From positions 40,746-104,745 of the forward strand of contig CAMDZW010000009.1 of NCBI GenBank assembly GCA_945911015.1: 64,000 nucleotides of DNA. Reading direction: 5' to 3'. Position 1 is the stretch's first letter. Each line of letters begins with the position of its first letter. The stretch is from an uncultured Propionibacteriaceae bacterium (GTDB taxonomy: Bacteria; Actinomycetota; Actinomycetes; Propionibacteriales; Propionibacteriaceae). Under the pieces are notes generated by a model that was not told the origin of the DNA, ran no database searches, and saw only the letters and a program-made list of their open reading frames with translations. Shown here in pieces: positions 6,765 through 14,788 of this stretch. The position numbers and the translations under genes are program-made.

Positions 6765-9374
6765 GTGCGTCACATACCCCGATGGTTGCTCTTCGTGGTC
6801 TTCGTGCTCGTCCTGGCCGTGGGCGGGCTGTCCTCGCTTGCCGTGGTGACGATGCGGGAGAGCTTCCCCCAGACCAACGGCCAGGTCACCGTACCGGTGC
6901 TCGGCGGGACCGCGACCGTGCTGCGTGACGATTACGGCATCCCCCAGATCTATGCCGACACCCCCGAGGACCTGTTCGCCGCCCAGGGCTTCGTCCACGC
7001 CCAGGACCGCTTCTTCGAGATGGACTTCCGCCGCCACATCGTCTCGGGCCGGCTCTCCGAGCTCTTCGGTGACTCCCAGATCGAGACCGACATCTTCGTC
7101 CGGACCCTGGGCTGGCGCCGCATCGCCGAGCAGGAGGCCAACCAGCTCACCGGCAAGACCCGACGATGGATGGAGGCCTACGCCGCCGGAGTCAACGCCT
7201 ACCTCCAGTCGCCGGCCCAGTCCCGCACCGGGGGTGACCTCAGCCTGGAGTACTCGATCCTCGGACTGATCGGCGGCGACGCGGACTACCAGCCCGAACC
7301 GTGGACCGTGGTCGACAGCATCGGCTGGTTCAAGGCCATGGCCTGGGATGTCGACGGCAACCGGGTCGATGAGCTCGAACGCGCCCTGCTCACCCAGGCC
7401 CTCGGGGCGGACAAGGTGGCTGACCTCTTCCCGGACAAGGACCTGAGCCAGATCACCCCGATCGTCGGCCGTGGTGCCGTCGTCGACGGCGTGTTCGACC
7501 CGAAGGCGAGGCCGCCGGGCGGCAGTGGGGGGCCGGCCCCGGCTGATTCCGGACCGGATGAGGCTGATCCCGTACCGGATGAGGCTGATTCCGTACCTGA
7601 GGAGGCCGATCCCGTACCTGAGGAGGCACTGGAGGCGCTGCGGTCGATCGTGGGGATCGACGACGGACTGTCCCAGGTGCTCGGCGATCCGCGTAGCCGG
7701 ATCGGCGGGTCGAACTCGTGGGCCATCGCACCGTCCAAGACCGACACCGGCTCGGCGATCCTGAGCAACGATCCGCACCTGCCGACCTCGATGCCGGGCA
7801 TCTTCACCCAGGTCGGGCTGCACTGCACCGTGCAGAGTGAGGCCTGCCCGTTCGATGTCGTCGGCTACTCGTTCGCCGGGGTGCCGGGGGTGATCATCGG
7901 CCAGAATGCCGACCTCGCCTGGGGACTGACCACCCCGTACGTCGACACCCAGGACCTGTTCATCGAGGAACTCAGCGGCAACCAGGTCCGCCGCGGTGAT
8001 CGGTGGGAGATGCTCGATGTCCGCGAGGAACAGCTTCGCGTCCGCGGCGAACCGATCCCGCGCACCATCACCATCCGCAGCACCTCCCATGGGCCGCTGC
8101 TGTCGGATGTGCAGGCCAACCTGTCCGGACTCGACACCGGTGAAGGAGAGTACGGGGTCGCGCTGGCCTGGACCGCACTGCAGCCGGGGACCATCGCCGA
8201 GGCGTTGTTCGGCCTGAACAGTGCCTCGAACTTCGACGAGTTCCGTGAGGCGGCGCAACTGATGACCTCGCCCTCGCAGAACCTGGTCTACGCCGACCGG
8301 TACGGCAACATCGGCTACCAGCTGCCCGGGCTGATCCCGATGCGAGCCAAGGGCGACGGCAATCTTCCGCGTCCTGGCTGGGATCCGGAGTGGGACTGGC
8401 AGGGGATGATCCCCTTCGAGGAACTGCCGTGGGACTTCAATCCGCCCGAGGGGATGATCGTCGCCGCCAACCAGCCGATCGTCGATGAGTCCTATCCGCA
8501 CCATCTCGGCTCCAGCTCGTCCTACGGCTGGCGCAGCGAGATGATCCGGATGCGGTTGGCCGAGGCGGTGCCGGTGGCGCCGGCGAACTCGGCGGACCTG
8601 TTCAACGACACCACGATGGGGATGGCGCGTGACATCGTCCCCCGCCTGCTGCGAGTCAACGTCTCCGATCCGTGGGTACGGGAAGGCCAACAAACCCTGG
8701 TCGGATGGGACTACCGGGCCGAGCCCGATTCGGCTGCGGCCGCCTGGTTCAGCGTGGTCTCGGAACAGCTGATCGAGCAGATCTTCGGATCACGACGGCC
8801 CGAGGGCGTGTCCTTCGGCGGGGGCGACCGGTGGTATGCGGTGCTCACTGCGTTGATGGACGACCCGACGAACCCGCTGTGGGACGATCCCGAGACCGAA
8901 GTCGTCGAGGACCGCGATGCGGCACTGGTCCGGGCCATGACGGCAGCCCGCCGGGTCATCACGGCCAAGCTGAGCAGGGATGTCAGCGGATGGAGCTGGG
9001 GCAAGCTGCACACCGTCACCCTGCAGCACCAGACTGTGGGCAGTGTCGGAATCGCCCCGCTGGACTGGATCTTCAACCGCGGACCCCTGCCCATCGGTGG
9101 GTCGACCGCCGTCATCAATGCCATGGCCTGGCAGGTCGGCGAGGGTGACTTCACCGTCACCGCCGGGCCCGCGATGCGGATGGTGGTCGACTTCGATGAC
9201 CCCGACCAGTCCCTGTGGATCAACCAGTCCGGCGTCTCCGGCCATGCCACCCACCAGCACTATGACGACCAGTTCGCCCTCTGGGCCCGCGGAGAGCTGA
9301 TCCCGATGGTGGTCAGCCGGGTCAGCATCGAAGAGCGTGCCGTCGACGAACTGCAGCTGGTCCCCGTCGCCTGA
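6765..9374 (+). CDS. Penicillin acylase family (Ntn) hydrolase
   Basis: About 869 aa from GTG 6765. A TAACCT hexamer at 6752-6757 lies 7 nt before this GTG, which supports a leaderless start; the frame is open further upstream. The N-terminus has one membrane or signal segment (WLLFVVFVLVLAVGGLSSLAVV), so the enzyme is exported or membrane-anchored. The alpha region carries DDYGIPQIYADT and the beta chain starts at GGSNSWAI, where Ser at about residue 316 is the predicted autocatalytic nucleophile. Just before the cleavage site is a repetitive acidic-Pro linker (DEADPVP-like units, bases 7554-7628) that would be removed as spacer peptide. It cleaves an amide; substrates may be acyl-homoserine lactones or acyl amino acids, which cannot be decided here. 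Confidence 0.9.
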   Translation: MRHIPRWLLFVVFVLVLAVGGLSSLAVVTMRESFPQTNGQVTVPVLGGTATVLRDDYGIPQIYADTPEDLFAAQGFVHAQDRFFEMDFRRHIVSGRLSELFGDSQIETDIFVRTLGWRRIAEQEANQLTGKTRRWMEAYAAGVNAYLQSPAQSRTGGDLSLEYSILGLIGGDADYQPEPWTVVDSIGWFKAMAWDVDGNRVDELERALLTQALGADKVADLFPDKDLSQITPIVGRGAVVDGVFDPKARPPGGSGGPAPADSGPDEADPVPDEADSVPEEADPVPEEALEALRSIVGIDDGLSQVLGDPRSRIGGSNSWAIAPSKTDTGSAILSNDPHLPTSMPGIFTQVGLHCTVQSEACPFDVVGYSFAGVPGVIIGQNADLAWGLTTPYVDTQDLFIEELSGNQVRRGDRWEMLDVREEQLRVRGEPIPRTITIRSTSHGPLLSDVQANLSGLDTGEGEYGVALAWTALQPGTIAEALFGLNSASNFDEFREAAQLMTSPSQNLVYADRYGNIGYQLPGLIPMRAKGDGNLPRPGWDPEWDWQGMIPFEELPWDFNPPEGMIVAANQPIVDESYPHHLGSSSSYGWRSEMIRMRLAEAVPVAPANSADLFNDTTMGMARDIVPRLLRVNVSDPWVREGQQTLVGWDYRAEPDSAAAAWFSVVSEQLIEQIFGSRRPEGVSFGGGDRWYAVLTALMDDPTNPLWDDPETEVVEDRDAALVRAMTAARRVITAKLSRDVSGWSWGKLHTVTLQHQTVGSVGIAPLDWIFNRGPLPIGGSTAVINAMAWQVGEGDFTVTAGPAMRMVVDFDDPDQSLWINQSGVSGHATHQHYDDQFALWARGELIPMVVSRVSIEERAVDELQLVPVA

Positions 9375-9446
9375 CGGCGGGGCTTGCCCGTCGCCGGTCC
9401 CGTATGCCTGACGCCGGTCCCGCATGCCTTCGGGCCGGTCCCGTTC

Positions 9447-9591
9447 GAGGGCCAGCACACGTACGGGTGGCCCAGCAGGTCTTCGGGCCGGTCCTGTACG
9501 AGGCCAGCCCATGTACGGGTGGGTCAGCACATCTGCGGGGGCGTGCTGTCCAACATCGGGAGGGGCGGTCCAACACTGGGGTGTGCTGGCC
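9447..9591. repeat. Degenerate 20-bp-period repeat locus A
   Basis: This 270-bp gap between convergent genes holds no ORF that I support. It holds GGCCAGCACACGTACGGGTGG- and GGCCAGCCCATGTACGGGTGG-type pieces, then two overlapping 26-nt units at 9546-9571 and 9566-9591 of the form (C)TGTCC/GGTCC-AACA-N6-...-GGTCC/TGGCC. Successive units are offset by exactly 20 bp. The same motif recurs at 52265-52310 and 56795-56894. Confidence 0.65.
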
Positions 9592-9644
9592 TCAGCGCAC
9601 CGAAGCGGACCGGACCGGTAGCCGGCCGGGTCAGACGGGCCGGG

Positions 9645-10250
9645 TCAGACGGGCGGCTTGGTGGCGACGACGGTCCGCGCCTCGGTGATGATCACGTCGA
9701 CGTGCTGATCGGTCGGTTCGGTCGGGATGACGTCGAGGATTTCGTCATCGTTGAGCAGGAGCAGCCGTACGGCATCGGTCCCGGTGAGGGCGCGGTCATA
9801 CCAACCGCCGCCACGGCCGAGGCGGTCGCCGGCTTCGTTGCCAGCGAGCCCGGGCAGGATCACCAGATCGGCATCCTTGACCAGGTCCGGGCTGGCGGCA
9901 CCAGTCGGCTCGGGGATGCCGAACCGGCCGGTCGCGAGGTCATCGGGGCCGGTGTACTCAGCCCAGCAGGGCTCGTCACGACCGGCACCGGTCAGGACCG
10001 GCAGCAGGACCCGAGCGCCCACCGAGGACAGCCAGGCCACGAGTTCGAGTGTGCCGGGCTCGGTGCCGACCGAGACCGACAGTGCCACGGTCGTGCCGGG
10101 CCGGGCATTGGCGCCGATGAACTCCTGCACCCGCTTCGCCCGCTGCGTGTCCGCTTGCGGGTTGCTGCCGCGGATGTCGCGTCGAGTGAGGATTGCGGTG
10201 CGGAGCGCCTGTTTGGCCGAGGCGATGGCACGCCGATCTGCTTCGTTCAC
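9645..10250 (-). CDS. 5-formyltetrahydrofolate cyclo-ligase
   Basis: About 201 aa from GTG 10250. It has the 5-FTHF cyclo-ligase motifs RRDIRGSNP near the N-terminus and the nucleotide-binding signature GRGGGWYDRAL near residue 145, preceded by DLVILPGLAGN. It converts 5-formyl-THF to 5,10-methenyl-THF with ATP. The frame is open upstream to 10349, but the VNEADRRAIASAKQALR start matches family N-termini. It is divergent from the MoeA-like gene, as in the conserved actinobacterial locus fthC-galU-moeA-rimJ; galU is absent here. Confidence 0.92.
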   Translation of the reverse strand: MNEADRRAIASAKQALRTAILTRRDIRGSNPQADTQRAKRVQEFIGANARPGTTVALSVSVGTEPGTLELVAWLSSVGARVLLPVLTGAGRDEPCWAEYTGPDDLATGRFGIPEPTGAASPDLVKDADLVILPGLAGNEAGDRLGRGGGWYDRALTGTDAVRLLLLNDDEILDVIPTEPTDQHVDVIITEARTVVATKPPV

Positions 10251-10311
10251 CCTGCCCAGTGTCCTGTGTCGGAGCAGCGTCCGCAATGCCGGTGCGATTA
10301 CTGTGGGGGCC

Positions 10312-11661
10312 ATGGCCTTGTTTGGACGACGGAAGCGCGCCGCGAGCACGGCGGAGACCGAACCGCCCCAGCCCTCCGAGGAGAGGGTCGAGGAGGAGAC
10401 CGGACCGACCCTGCCCCCGGTTGACGCCGAAGGGCGCCGCAGCGTCGATGACCATCGTGAATTCGTACTGTCCCTGATCGATGAGCTGCCGCCCTTCGGT
10501 CAGCAGATCCTTGACGCGCTCGACCTCAGCCTGTGCGAGGACGTCATCAGCCAGGTTGACCTGCCGTCCTTCGACCATGCTCGGGTCGCCGGTTATGCGG
10601 TGCAGTCGGCCGACGTCGAGGGGGCCAAGGATGCCGATCCGGTCGTCCTGGCCGTCGTCGGCCAGGTCCACCCCGGTCAGGTGTCGCCGACCCCGTTGTC
10701 CCCGGGGACCGCCATGCTCCTCGCCGAAGGTGCGCCGATCCCGGAGAATGCCGATGCGGTCGTGGCGCTGGTCGACACCGACGAGGGGACCGACGACGTC
10801 CTGGTCTATGCCGAGGCGCCGATCGGGACGAACATCCGCCATCGCGGGGAGGACCTTGCCGCCGGCACCCAGGTCTTTGCCGCCGGTGAGCGACTGGGCC
10901 CTGGCGCGATCGGCCTGCTGGCCGCGATTGGCCACGACAAGGCACTGGTACGGCCTCGGCCGCGCGTCGTGGTGATCTCGGCCGGGTCCGACCTGGTCGA
11001 GCCCGGCGTTGCCCTGAGCCAGCCGGGCCAGTCCTACGATGCCGCCTCCCGGCTGCTGGCTGCCGCGGCCCGACGTGCCGGGGCGGTCGTCTACCAGGTG
11101 TCCACACCGACCGACGACGCCCTCACCGTGACCCAGGCGATCCACGACCAGCTGGTCCGCGCGGATCTGTTGGTGATGGTGGACCGCAGTGGTTCGCTCG
11201 GCGCGGCGTCCTCGGCCGAGATCGGTGTGCTGCGTCGGGTGCTGGGCAACTTGGGCTGGAACAACATCGCCGAGATCGCGATGACACCAGGCGGCACCCA
11301 CGGGATCGGTCTGATCGGTGCCGACGAGACTCCGGTGTTGCTGATCCCCGGTGACCCGGTGGCGACCCGGGCCGCGTTCGAAGCGTTCATCCGTCCCGTG
11401 ATCCGCAAGCTGCGTGGCGTCACCCCGGTCGTACGGGAAGCTGCCGCCGCCGTCGTACGCAGCGACATCTCCTCGACGCAGGGGCTGAGGGAGTTCGTAC
11501 CCGGCATCGTGGCGAGCACCGACGACCAGCGTCGGGTCATGGTGGCCGCCGGCTTTGCCGAATCCATCGGACAGTCCAACGCGTTGATCCTGCTCGACGA
11601 GGAGACCGACCGCGTCAGCGGCGGCGACATCGTCCCGGTCTGGTTGCTCGACGAGGACTGA
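10312..11661 (+). CDS. glp: MoeA/gephyrin-like protein, probable division protein Glp
   Basis: 449 aa. It has the whole MoeA fold: domain with GTNIRHRGEDLAAGTQVFAAG (about residue 180), domain III with RPRVVVISAGSDLV, and a C-terminal domain IV (GLREFVPGIVAS). Where true MoeA has a GGVSxGxxD molybdopterin-binding loop, this protein reads VDRSGSLGAASSAEIG, so cofactor chemistry is doubtful. It also has a roughly 45-residue acidic N-terminal extension. It sits with cyclo-ligase, RimJ-like and a small membrane protein exactly where corynebacterial Glp, an FtsZ-binding gephyrin-like divisome protein, is encoded. The fold is seen; the division role is inferred from family and context. TACTGT at 10299-10304 lies 7 nt before the ATG, which suggests a leaderless mRNA. 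Confidence 0.72.
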   Translation: MALFGRRKRAASTAETEPPQPSEERVEEETGPTLPPVDAEGRRSVDDHREFVLSLIDELPPFGQQILDALDLSLCEDVISQVDLPSFDHARVAGYAVQSADVEGAKDADPVVLAVVGQVHPGQVSPTPLSPGTAMLLAEGAPIPENADAVVALVDTDEGTDDVLVYAEAPIGTNIRHRGEDLAAGTQVFAAGERLGPGAIGLLAAIGHDKALVRPRPRVVVISAGSDLVEPGVALSQPGQSYDAASRLLAAAARRAGAVVYQVSTPTDDALTVTQAIHDQLVRADLLVMVDRSGSLGAASSAEIGVLRRVLGNLGWNNIAEIAMTPGGTHGIGLIGADETPVLLIPGDPVATRAAFEAFIRPVIRKLRGVTPVVREAAAAVVRSDISSTQGLREFVPGIVASTDDQRRVMVAAGFAESIGQSNALILLDEETDRVSGGDIVPVWLLDED

Positions 11662-11664
11662 ACC

Positions 11665-12321
11665 GTGCGCCGAGCGTGGGGGACCGTCGACACCCAGTGG
11701 CCGGTCACCCTGACCGAAGGGCAGATTGTGCTGCGGCCCCTGCACCGCCGCGACGAGTCTGCCTGGCACCGCATCCGCACGATGAACCGTGCCTGGCTGA
11801 CGCCGTGGGATGCGACCCTTCCTCCCGGTGGTGGAGCGGGCCCGGCAAGTTTTCGGGAGATGGTGCGCGCCCTTGACCGACAGGGCCGAGAGGGGCGGAT
11901 GCTGCCTTGGGCGGTGTGCTGGGCCTCCAGCCCGCTACGGATCGAGCTCGCCGGTCAGGTGACTGTGTCGGGACTGGTTGGTGGGTCCGCCTCGATGGGA
12001 TCGATCGGCTACTGGATCGACGAACGCTTTGCAGGCAAGGGAATCATCCCGACCGCTGTTGCCATGGCGGCTGACTACTGCTTCGACGTCGTCGGCATCC
12101 ACCGGATCGAGATTGCGATCCGTCCCGAGAACGCGAAAAGCCTGCGGGTGGTGGAAAAGCTCGGATTTCGCGAGGAGGGCATGCGGCCCCGCTACCTCCA
12201 CATCAATGGCGACTGGCGGGACCACCGGGTGTTCGCGTTGAACGCCGACGAGATTCCCGGCGGCCTACTCGCCCGATGCCGCCGATCCGATGAGCTTGAT
12301 CCGGGGACACACCGAGGTTGA
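11665..12321 (+). CDS. RimJ-like GNAT N-acetyltransferase
   Basis: 218 aa, GTG start 3 bp after the glp stop, so co-transcribed with it. It has the GNAT pattern of the RimJ/RimL group: LRPLHRRDESAW at the N-terminus, GSIGYWIDERFAGKGIIPTAVAMAADYCFD for the acetyl-CoA pyrophosphate loop (about residues 110-140), then HRIEIAIRPENAKSLRVVEKLGF. RimJ acetylates the N-terminal Ala of ribosomal protein S5 in E. coli; targets in actinobacteria are not settled. Its neighbours are those of the conserved glp-rimJ-glpR locus. Confidence 0.88.
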   Translation: MRRAWGTVDTQWPVTLTEGQIVLRPLHRRDESAWHRIRTMNRAWLTPWDATLPPGGGAGPASFREMVRALDRQGREGRMLPWAVCWASSPLRIELAGQVTVSGLVGGSASMGSIGYWIDERFAGKGIIPTAVAMAADYCFDVVGIHRIEIAIRPENAKSLRVVEKLGFREEGMRPRYLHINGDWRDHRVFALNADEIPGGLLARCRRSDELDPGTHRG

Positions 12322-12360
12322 TCAGGCACACGATCGTGACCAACACGTAACGTGTCCGAT

Positions 12361-13146
12361 GTGTTGCCGGGTCTGATCTTCGCTCTCATTGCCATTGGGT
12401 GGTTGGCATATCTCGTACCGCTGTTGTTGCGGTCACGAGACGCTTCGACCTCCCGCGATGAGTCGACCGAAGGCCTCACCGACTCCATGCGTGTCATCTC
12501 GCGGGGGACCGCTGCCCTGGTTGACCAGGACGGTGCTCCGATCCGCAGTGTCGAAGTCTCCACGCCGCTGACCCGACGTGCTGCCGTACGGGATCTGGCG
12601 CGGCTGGAGCGTCTGGCCGCTGCCCGACGCCGTCGGGTACTCGTCGTCCTCGCCGCACTGGCCAGTGCAGTGATTGCTGTGTGTGCACTGGGATATCTGC
12701 CCTGGCCGGTCGTGGCAGCACCCGGTGTGCTGCTGGTCGGGTTCGTGGTCGTCGCCCGCTTCAGTGTGAAGGTGCTACGGCGTGACCTCGATGCGCGTCA
12801 TCGCGAGATCATGGCCAGCTCCGACGAGTCGACCGTCCTGCTGCAACGAGTCGAGGTCGACCACGGTGACGAGAAGTCGGTCGGTCTGCAGCTGAAGGCG
12901 CCGGTGCCCGCATCCGGTGCCCTGTGGGATCCGCTCCCGATCACCAAGCCGACCTACGTCTCCAAGCCACTCACTCCGCGTACGGTCCGCACCATCGATC
13001 TCACCGGGCCCGCCCCCGAGCATGCCGCGGACGGGATGCCGGTCACCGCCGACGGTCCCGCCCTGGAGGCCATCGAACAGCCCGACACCACTCTCGCGCC
13101 GATCCCGGTCGCCGCCGAGACCGACAGCCAGCGCGACGTTGGGTGA
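12361..13146 (+). CDS. glpR: GlpR/SepX-like divisome membrane protein
   Basis: About 261 aa from GTG 12361. TAACGT at 12348-12353 lies 7 nt before this GTG (leaderless), whereas the upstream GTG at 12352 overlaps that box. The protein begins with a membrane helix (GLIFALIAIGWLAYLVPLLL), has a charged cytoplasmic stretch, then two helices (VLVVLAALASAVIAVCALGYLPW and VVAAPGVLLVGFVVVARF), then a disordered Pro-rich tail containing WDPLPITKPTYVSKP. That architecture and the position after rimJ match GlpR of Corynebacterium and SepX of Streptomyces, the membrane partner of Glp. Identification rests on topology and context. Confidence 0.7.
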   Translation: MLPGLIFALIAIGWLAYLVPLLLRSRDASTSRDESTEGLTDSMRVISRGTAALVDQDGAPIRSVEVSTPLTRRAAVRDLARLERLAAARRRRVLVVLAALASAVIAVCALGYLPWPVVAAPGVLLVGFVVVARFSVKVLRRDLDARHREIMASSDESTVLLQRVEVDHGDEKSVGLQLKAPVPASGALWDPLPITKPTYVSKPLTPRTVRTIDLTGPAPEHAADGMPVTADGPALEAIEQPDTTLAPIPVAAETDSQRDVG

Positions 13147-13168
13147 GACCAGCACTGCGTGCTAGGAT
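13139..13168 (+). promoter_or_regulatory. Candidate promoter of tRNA-Ala
   Basis: TTGGGT (13139-13144) and TAGGAT (13163-13168) are separated by 18 bp and lie about 21 bp before the tRNA 5' end. The -35 box overlaps the stop of the GlpR-like gene. Pattern-based prediction. Confidence 0.5.
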
Positions 13169-13189
13169 TCTGGTCGCTGGAAACAGCAT

Positions 13190-13262
13190 GGGGCTATGGC
13201 GCAGTTGGTAGCGCGTCTCGTTCGCAATGAGAAGGTCAGGGGTTCGAATCCCCTTAGCTCCA
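13190..13262 (+). tRNA. tRNA-Ala(CGC)
   Basis: 73 nt, full cloverleaf. The acceptor GGGGCTA pairs with TAGCTCC and contains the G3:U70 wobble that identifies alanine tRNAs. The anticodon loop is TTCGCAA with anticodon CGC at 13223-13225, and the T arm is AGGGG-TTCGAAT-CCCCT. The discriminator is A; CCA is not fully encoded (ACCC follows). Accessory DNA begins right after it, so it probably served as an integration site. Confidence 0.97.
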
Positions 13263-13267
13263 CCCCG

Positions 13268-13785
13268 CGCACAAGGCTCGAACCCTTGCCAACAGAATCG
13301 TTGGCTGGGGTTCGGGCCTTGTCGTCGTTCTGGGTCCAGTTGAGGGCGTTGGCGTTGACCTCGGGATCGAGCAGCATCTCGAAGGGCCGGTTGTTCTCGA
13401 CGCGCAGCTGGTCGTCCTCGTCGATGTAGACCTTGGTGAAGAAGGCCTGGTTGCACAGGCGCCGGTTGGTGTCGTCGCATCGCTGGTAGATGTCGGCGCA
13501 GTCGGTGAGCAGGTTCAGCGCATCGTTGAGGTGGGCGCGGGCGTCGGCGTAGTCGCCTTGGTGGGCGTCGATACGACGGTTTACGCCATCGAGTTCGCCG
13601 AGGATGCGGTCTTGTTCTCGTCGGAGCACGGGCAGCGGGATGGCGTCGGCGTAGTGGGCTTGCATGAGCCGGTCTTCGAGGACGGCGGTGTCTGGCAGCG
13701 CCACCTCAACCACGTCGCCGATGGCGAACTGCCCTTCGACTGCCCGAACTGCGGCGAGCATCTCCTCCTTGACCTAGTGGGTCCT
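13268..13785 (-). pseudogene. Serine recombinase C-terminal remnant
   Basis: The minus strand encodes a coiled-coil tail typical of large serine recombinases: LEDRLMQAHYADAIPLPVL, then LNLLTDCADIYQRC and RLCNQAFFTKVYIDEDDQL. A TAG stop lies just upstream of GTCAAGGAGGAGATG at about 13785, so the catalytic N-terminal domain is gone. The frame runs on through the tRNA-Ala antisense (reading LRGFEPLTFSLRTRRATN) to a stop at 13162, which is readthrough and not protein sequence. The family is recognised from this tail pattern only. It is the likely remnant of an integrase that placed an element at this tRNA. Confidence 0.6.
13272..13321 (+). terminator. Long hairpin after tRNA-Ala, possible terminator
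   Basis: CAAGGCTCGAACCC (13272-13285) pairs with GGGTTCGGGCCTTG (13308-13321) with one wobble, and an inner GCCAAC/GTTGGC stem continues the fold. It starts 9 nt after the tRNA. No clear T-run follows, and the same bases are the 3' end of a recombinase remnant on the other strand, so the function is uncertain. Confidence 0.5.
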
Positions 13786-13995
13786 GGCTTCCTGCTCAGC
13801 AATTTCAGCGATGCCTCAGTTGGCTCGACACAGGTAGAGATCATGTCTCCCGCCGACTCAATCGAGTCTCGGTTGATCGGACTCGCGCAGGCGAATGGGC
13901 GCGAGCAGGTCACGGTCAAGTTGCAGCATCTGTTCGGCCATGCTCGCTGCCCTTCTTGCGGCGGGGAGTTCAGAGTCCCCGAAGCTTTGAGTTGA
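13736..13995 (+). other. Possible zinc-ribbon protein remnant
   Basis: The plus-strand frame ending at TGA 13995 contains FDCPNCGEHLLLDL (start about 13737) and a second CxxC pair in HARCPSCGGEFRVPEAL, so it could be the remaining part of a small two-CxxC protein. No good start codon is seen, and its 5' part overlaps the recombinase remnant on the other strand. It may be a broken gene or a chance frame. Confidence 0.3.
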
Positions 13996-14009
13996 CCGAC
14001 CCCGCCGGC

Positions 14010-14281
14010 CTACTCCAGTTGGGCCTCCGGGGTCCACCAGTTCGGCTCCGAGATGGTCCACTCGGCGCGAACCTTCTTTCTGTGCCCGCTTCGATGAATC
14101 GAATGAGGGCCTCTTGGGCAACGGCCTCGACCTCGTCGGGCTCGATCTCGGTCAGGCGACCGTCCATGACGCTATCCGCGTAGATGGCATACCGCCACCC
14201 AGTGGGAGTGCGATAGAGCACGAGCGAACTGAGTTGCGCCATGGGACCGCGAACGGACTCCGGCCACAGCTGATCGCTCAT
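14010..14281 (-). pseudogene. Small hypothetical protein gene with frameshift
   Basis: It starts MSDQLWPESVRGPMAQLSSLVLYRTPTGWRYA-type at 14281, overlapping the upstream DUF2716 stop in an ATGA arrangement, so the two were probably translationally coupled. The main frame degenerates into Arg/Ser/Pro-rich sequence after AGTERRF. In the next frame the DNA reads VRAEWTISEPNWWTPEAQLE followed by TAG at 14012-14010, which looks like the true C-terminus. A one-base shift in the AAAGAAGG run (about 14070-14080) explains this. Function unknown. Confidence 0.5.
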
Positions 14282-14784
14282 GCCGAGCTCCGCGGATGCC
14301 GTGGGAGCCAGGTGAGGAGTTCAGCCCCGAGCGTGGCGATGAGGTCGTCGCCCCAGATCGTGAACGTCTGCTGCCACGGGTGCCCGAAGGTGCCCCAGCC
14401 GAGGTCGGGCGTCATGTGCGCGAAGTAGTCGCCGTTGGGGAAGACAGGGATGGCTGGGATGCCGTCGGAGAGTGCCTGGCGTCCCGGCGAGTAGCGGTAG
14501 GCGGGGTGCTGCCAGTCGAGGGCGACGAGCTCATCGTCCTCGGCGAGCCAGACGAAGGCACGCAGTGCGGCGGCGTTGATCGCTGCTTCCCCGGCGGCGA
14601 ACCGTGGACCGTTGTGCTCGAACACCGGGCCAAGGTCGATGACGAGCGAGCCGGGCGGGAACTGGCTCGCGGGGAGATCGCGCTCGTAGTAGTTGGCGAC
14701 GAACCCGAAGCGTTCGTTGAATGGCGTCCACGCTGAGTCGTAGTCGACCTCGCGCCACACGTCGTTCGTCTCTTCCACGGCCAC
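14278..14784 (-). CDS. DUF2716 family protein
   Basis: About 168 aa from GTG 14784. It carries the signatures I associate with DUF2716: an early W-x-F-N-type block (AWTPFNERFGFVANYY), then ELVALDWQHPAYRYSP, IPVFPNGDYFAHM and GWGTFGHPWQQTFTIWGDDL near the C-terminus. The family has no established function. The open frame continues upstream to 15105 but is out of character there, and 14789-14925 belongs to another reading frame (a recombinase tail). It overlaps the next small gene by 4 bp. It appears intact despite its broken neighbours. Confidence 0.7.
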   Translation of the reverse strand: MAVEETNDVWREVDYDSAWTPFNERFGFVANYYERDLPASQFPPGSLVIDLGPVFEHNGPRFAAGEAAINAAALRAFVWLAEDDELVALDWQHPAYRYSPGRQALSDGIPAIPVFPNGDYFAHMTPDLGWGTFGHPWQQTFTIWGDDLIATLGAELLTWLPRHPRSSA

Positions 14785-14788
14785 GACG

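Noticed and set aside
9727..10311. N-terminal extension of the MoeA-like frame by 195 residues
   Set aside because: It is antisense to the cyclo-ligase gene and has Ser/Arg/Pro-rich composition; ATG 10312 with a -10 box 7 nt upstream is the better start.
13162..13262. Protein tail LRGFEPLTFSLRTRRATN as part of the recombinase
   Set aside because: This is the translation of the tRNA-Ala antisense strand, a common annotation artefact.
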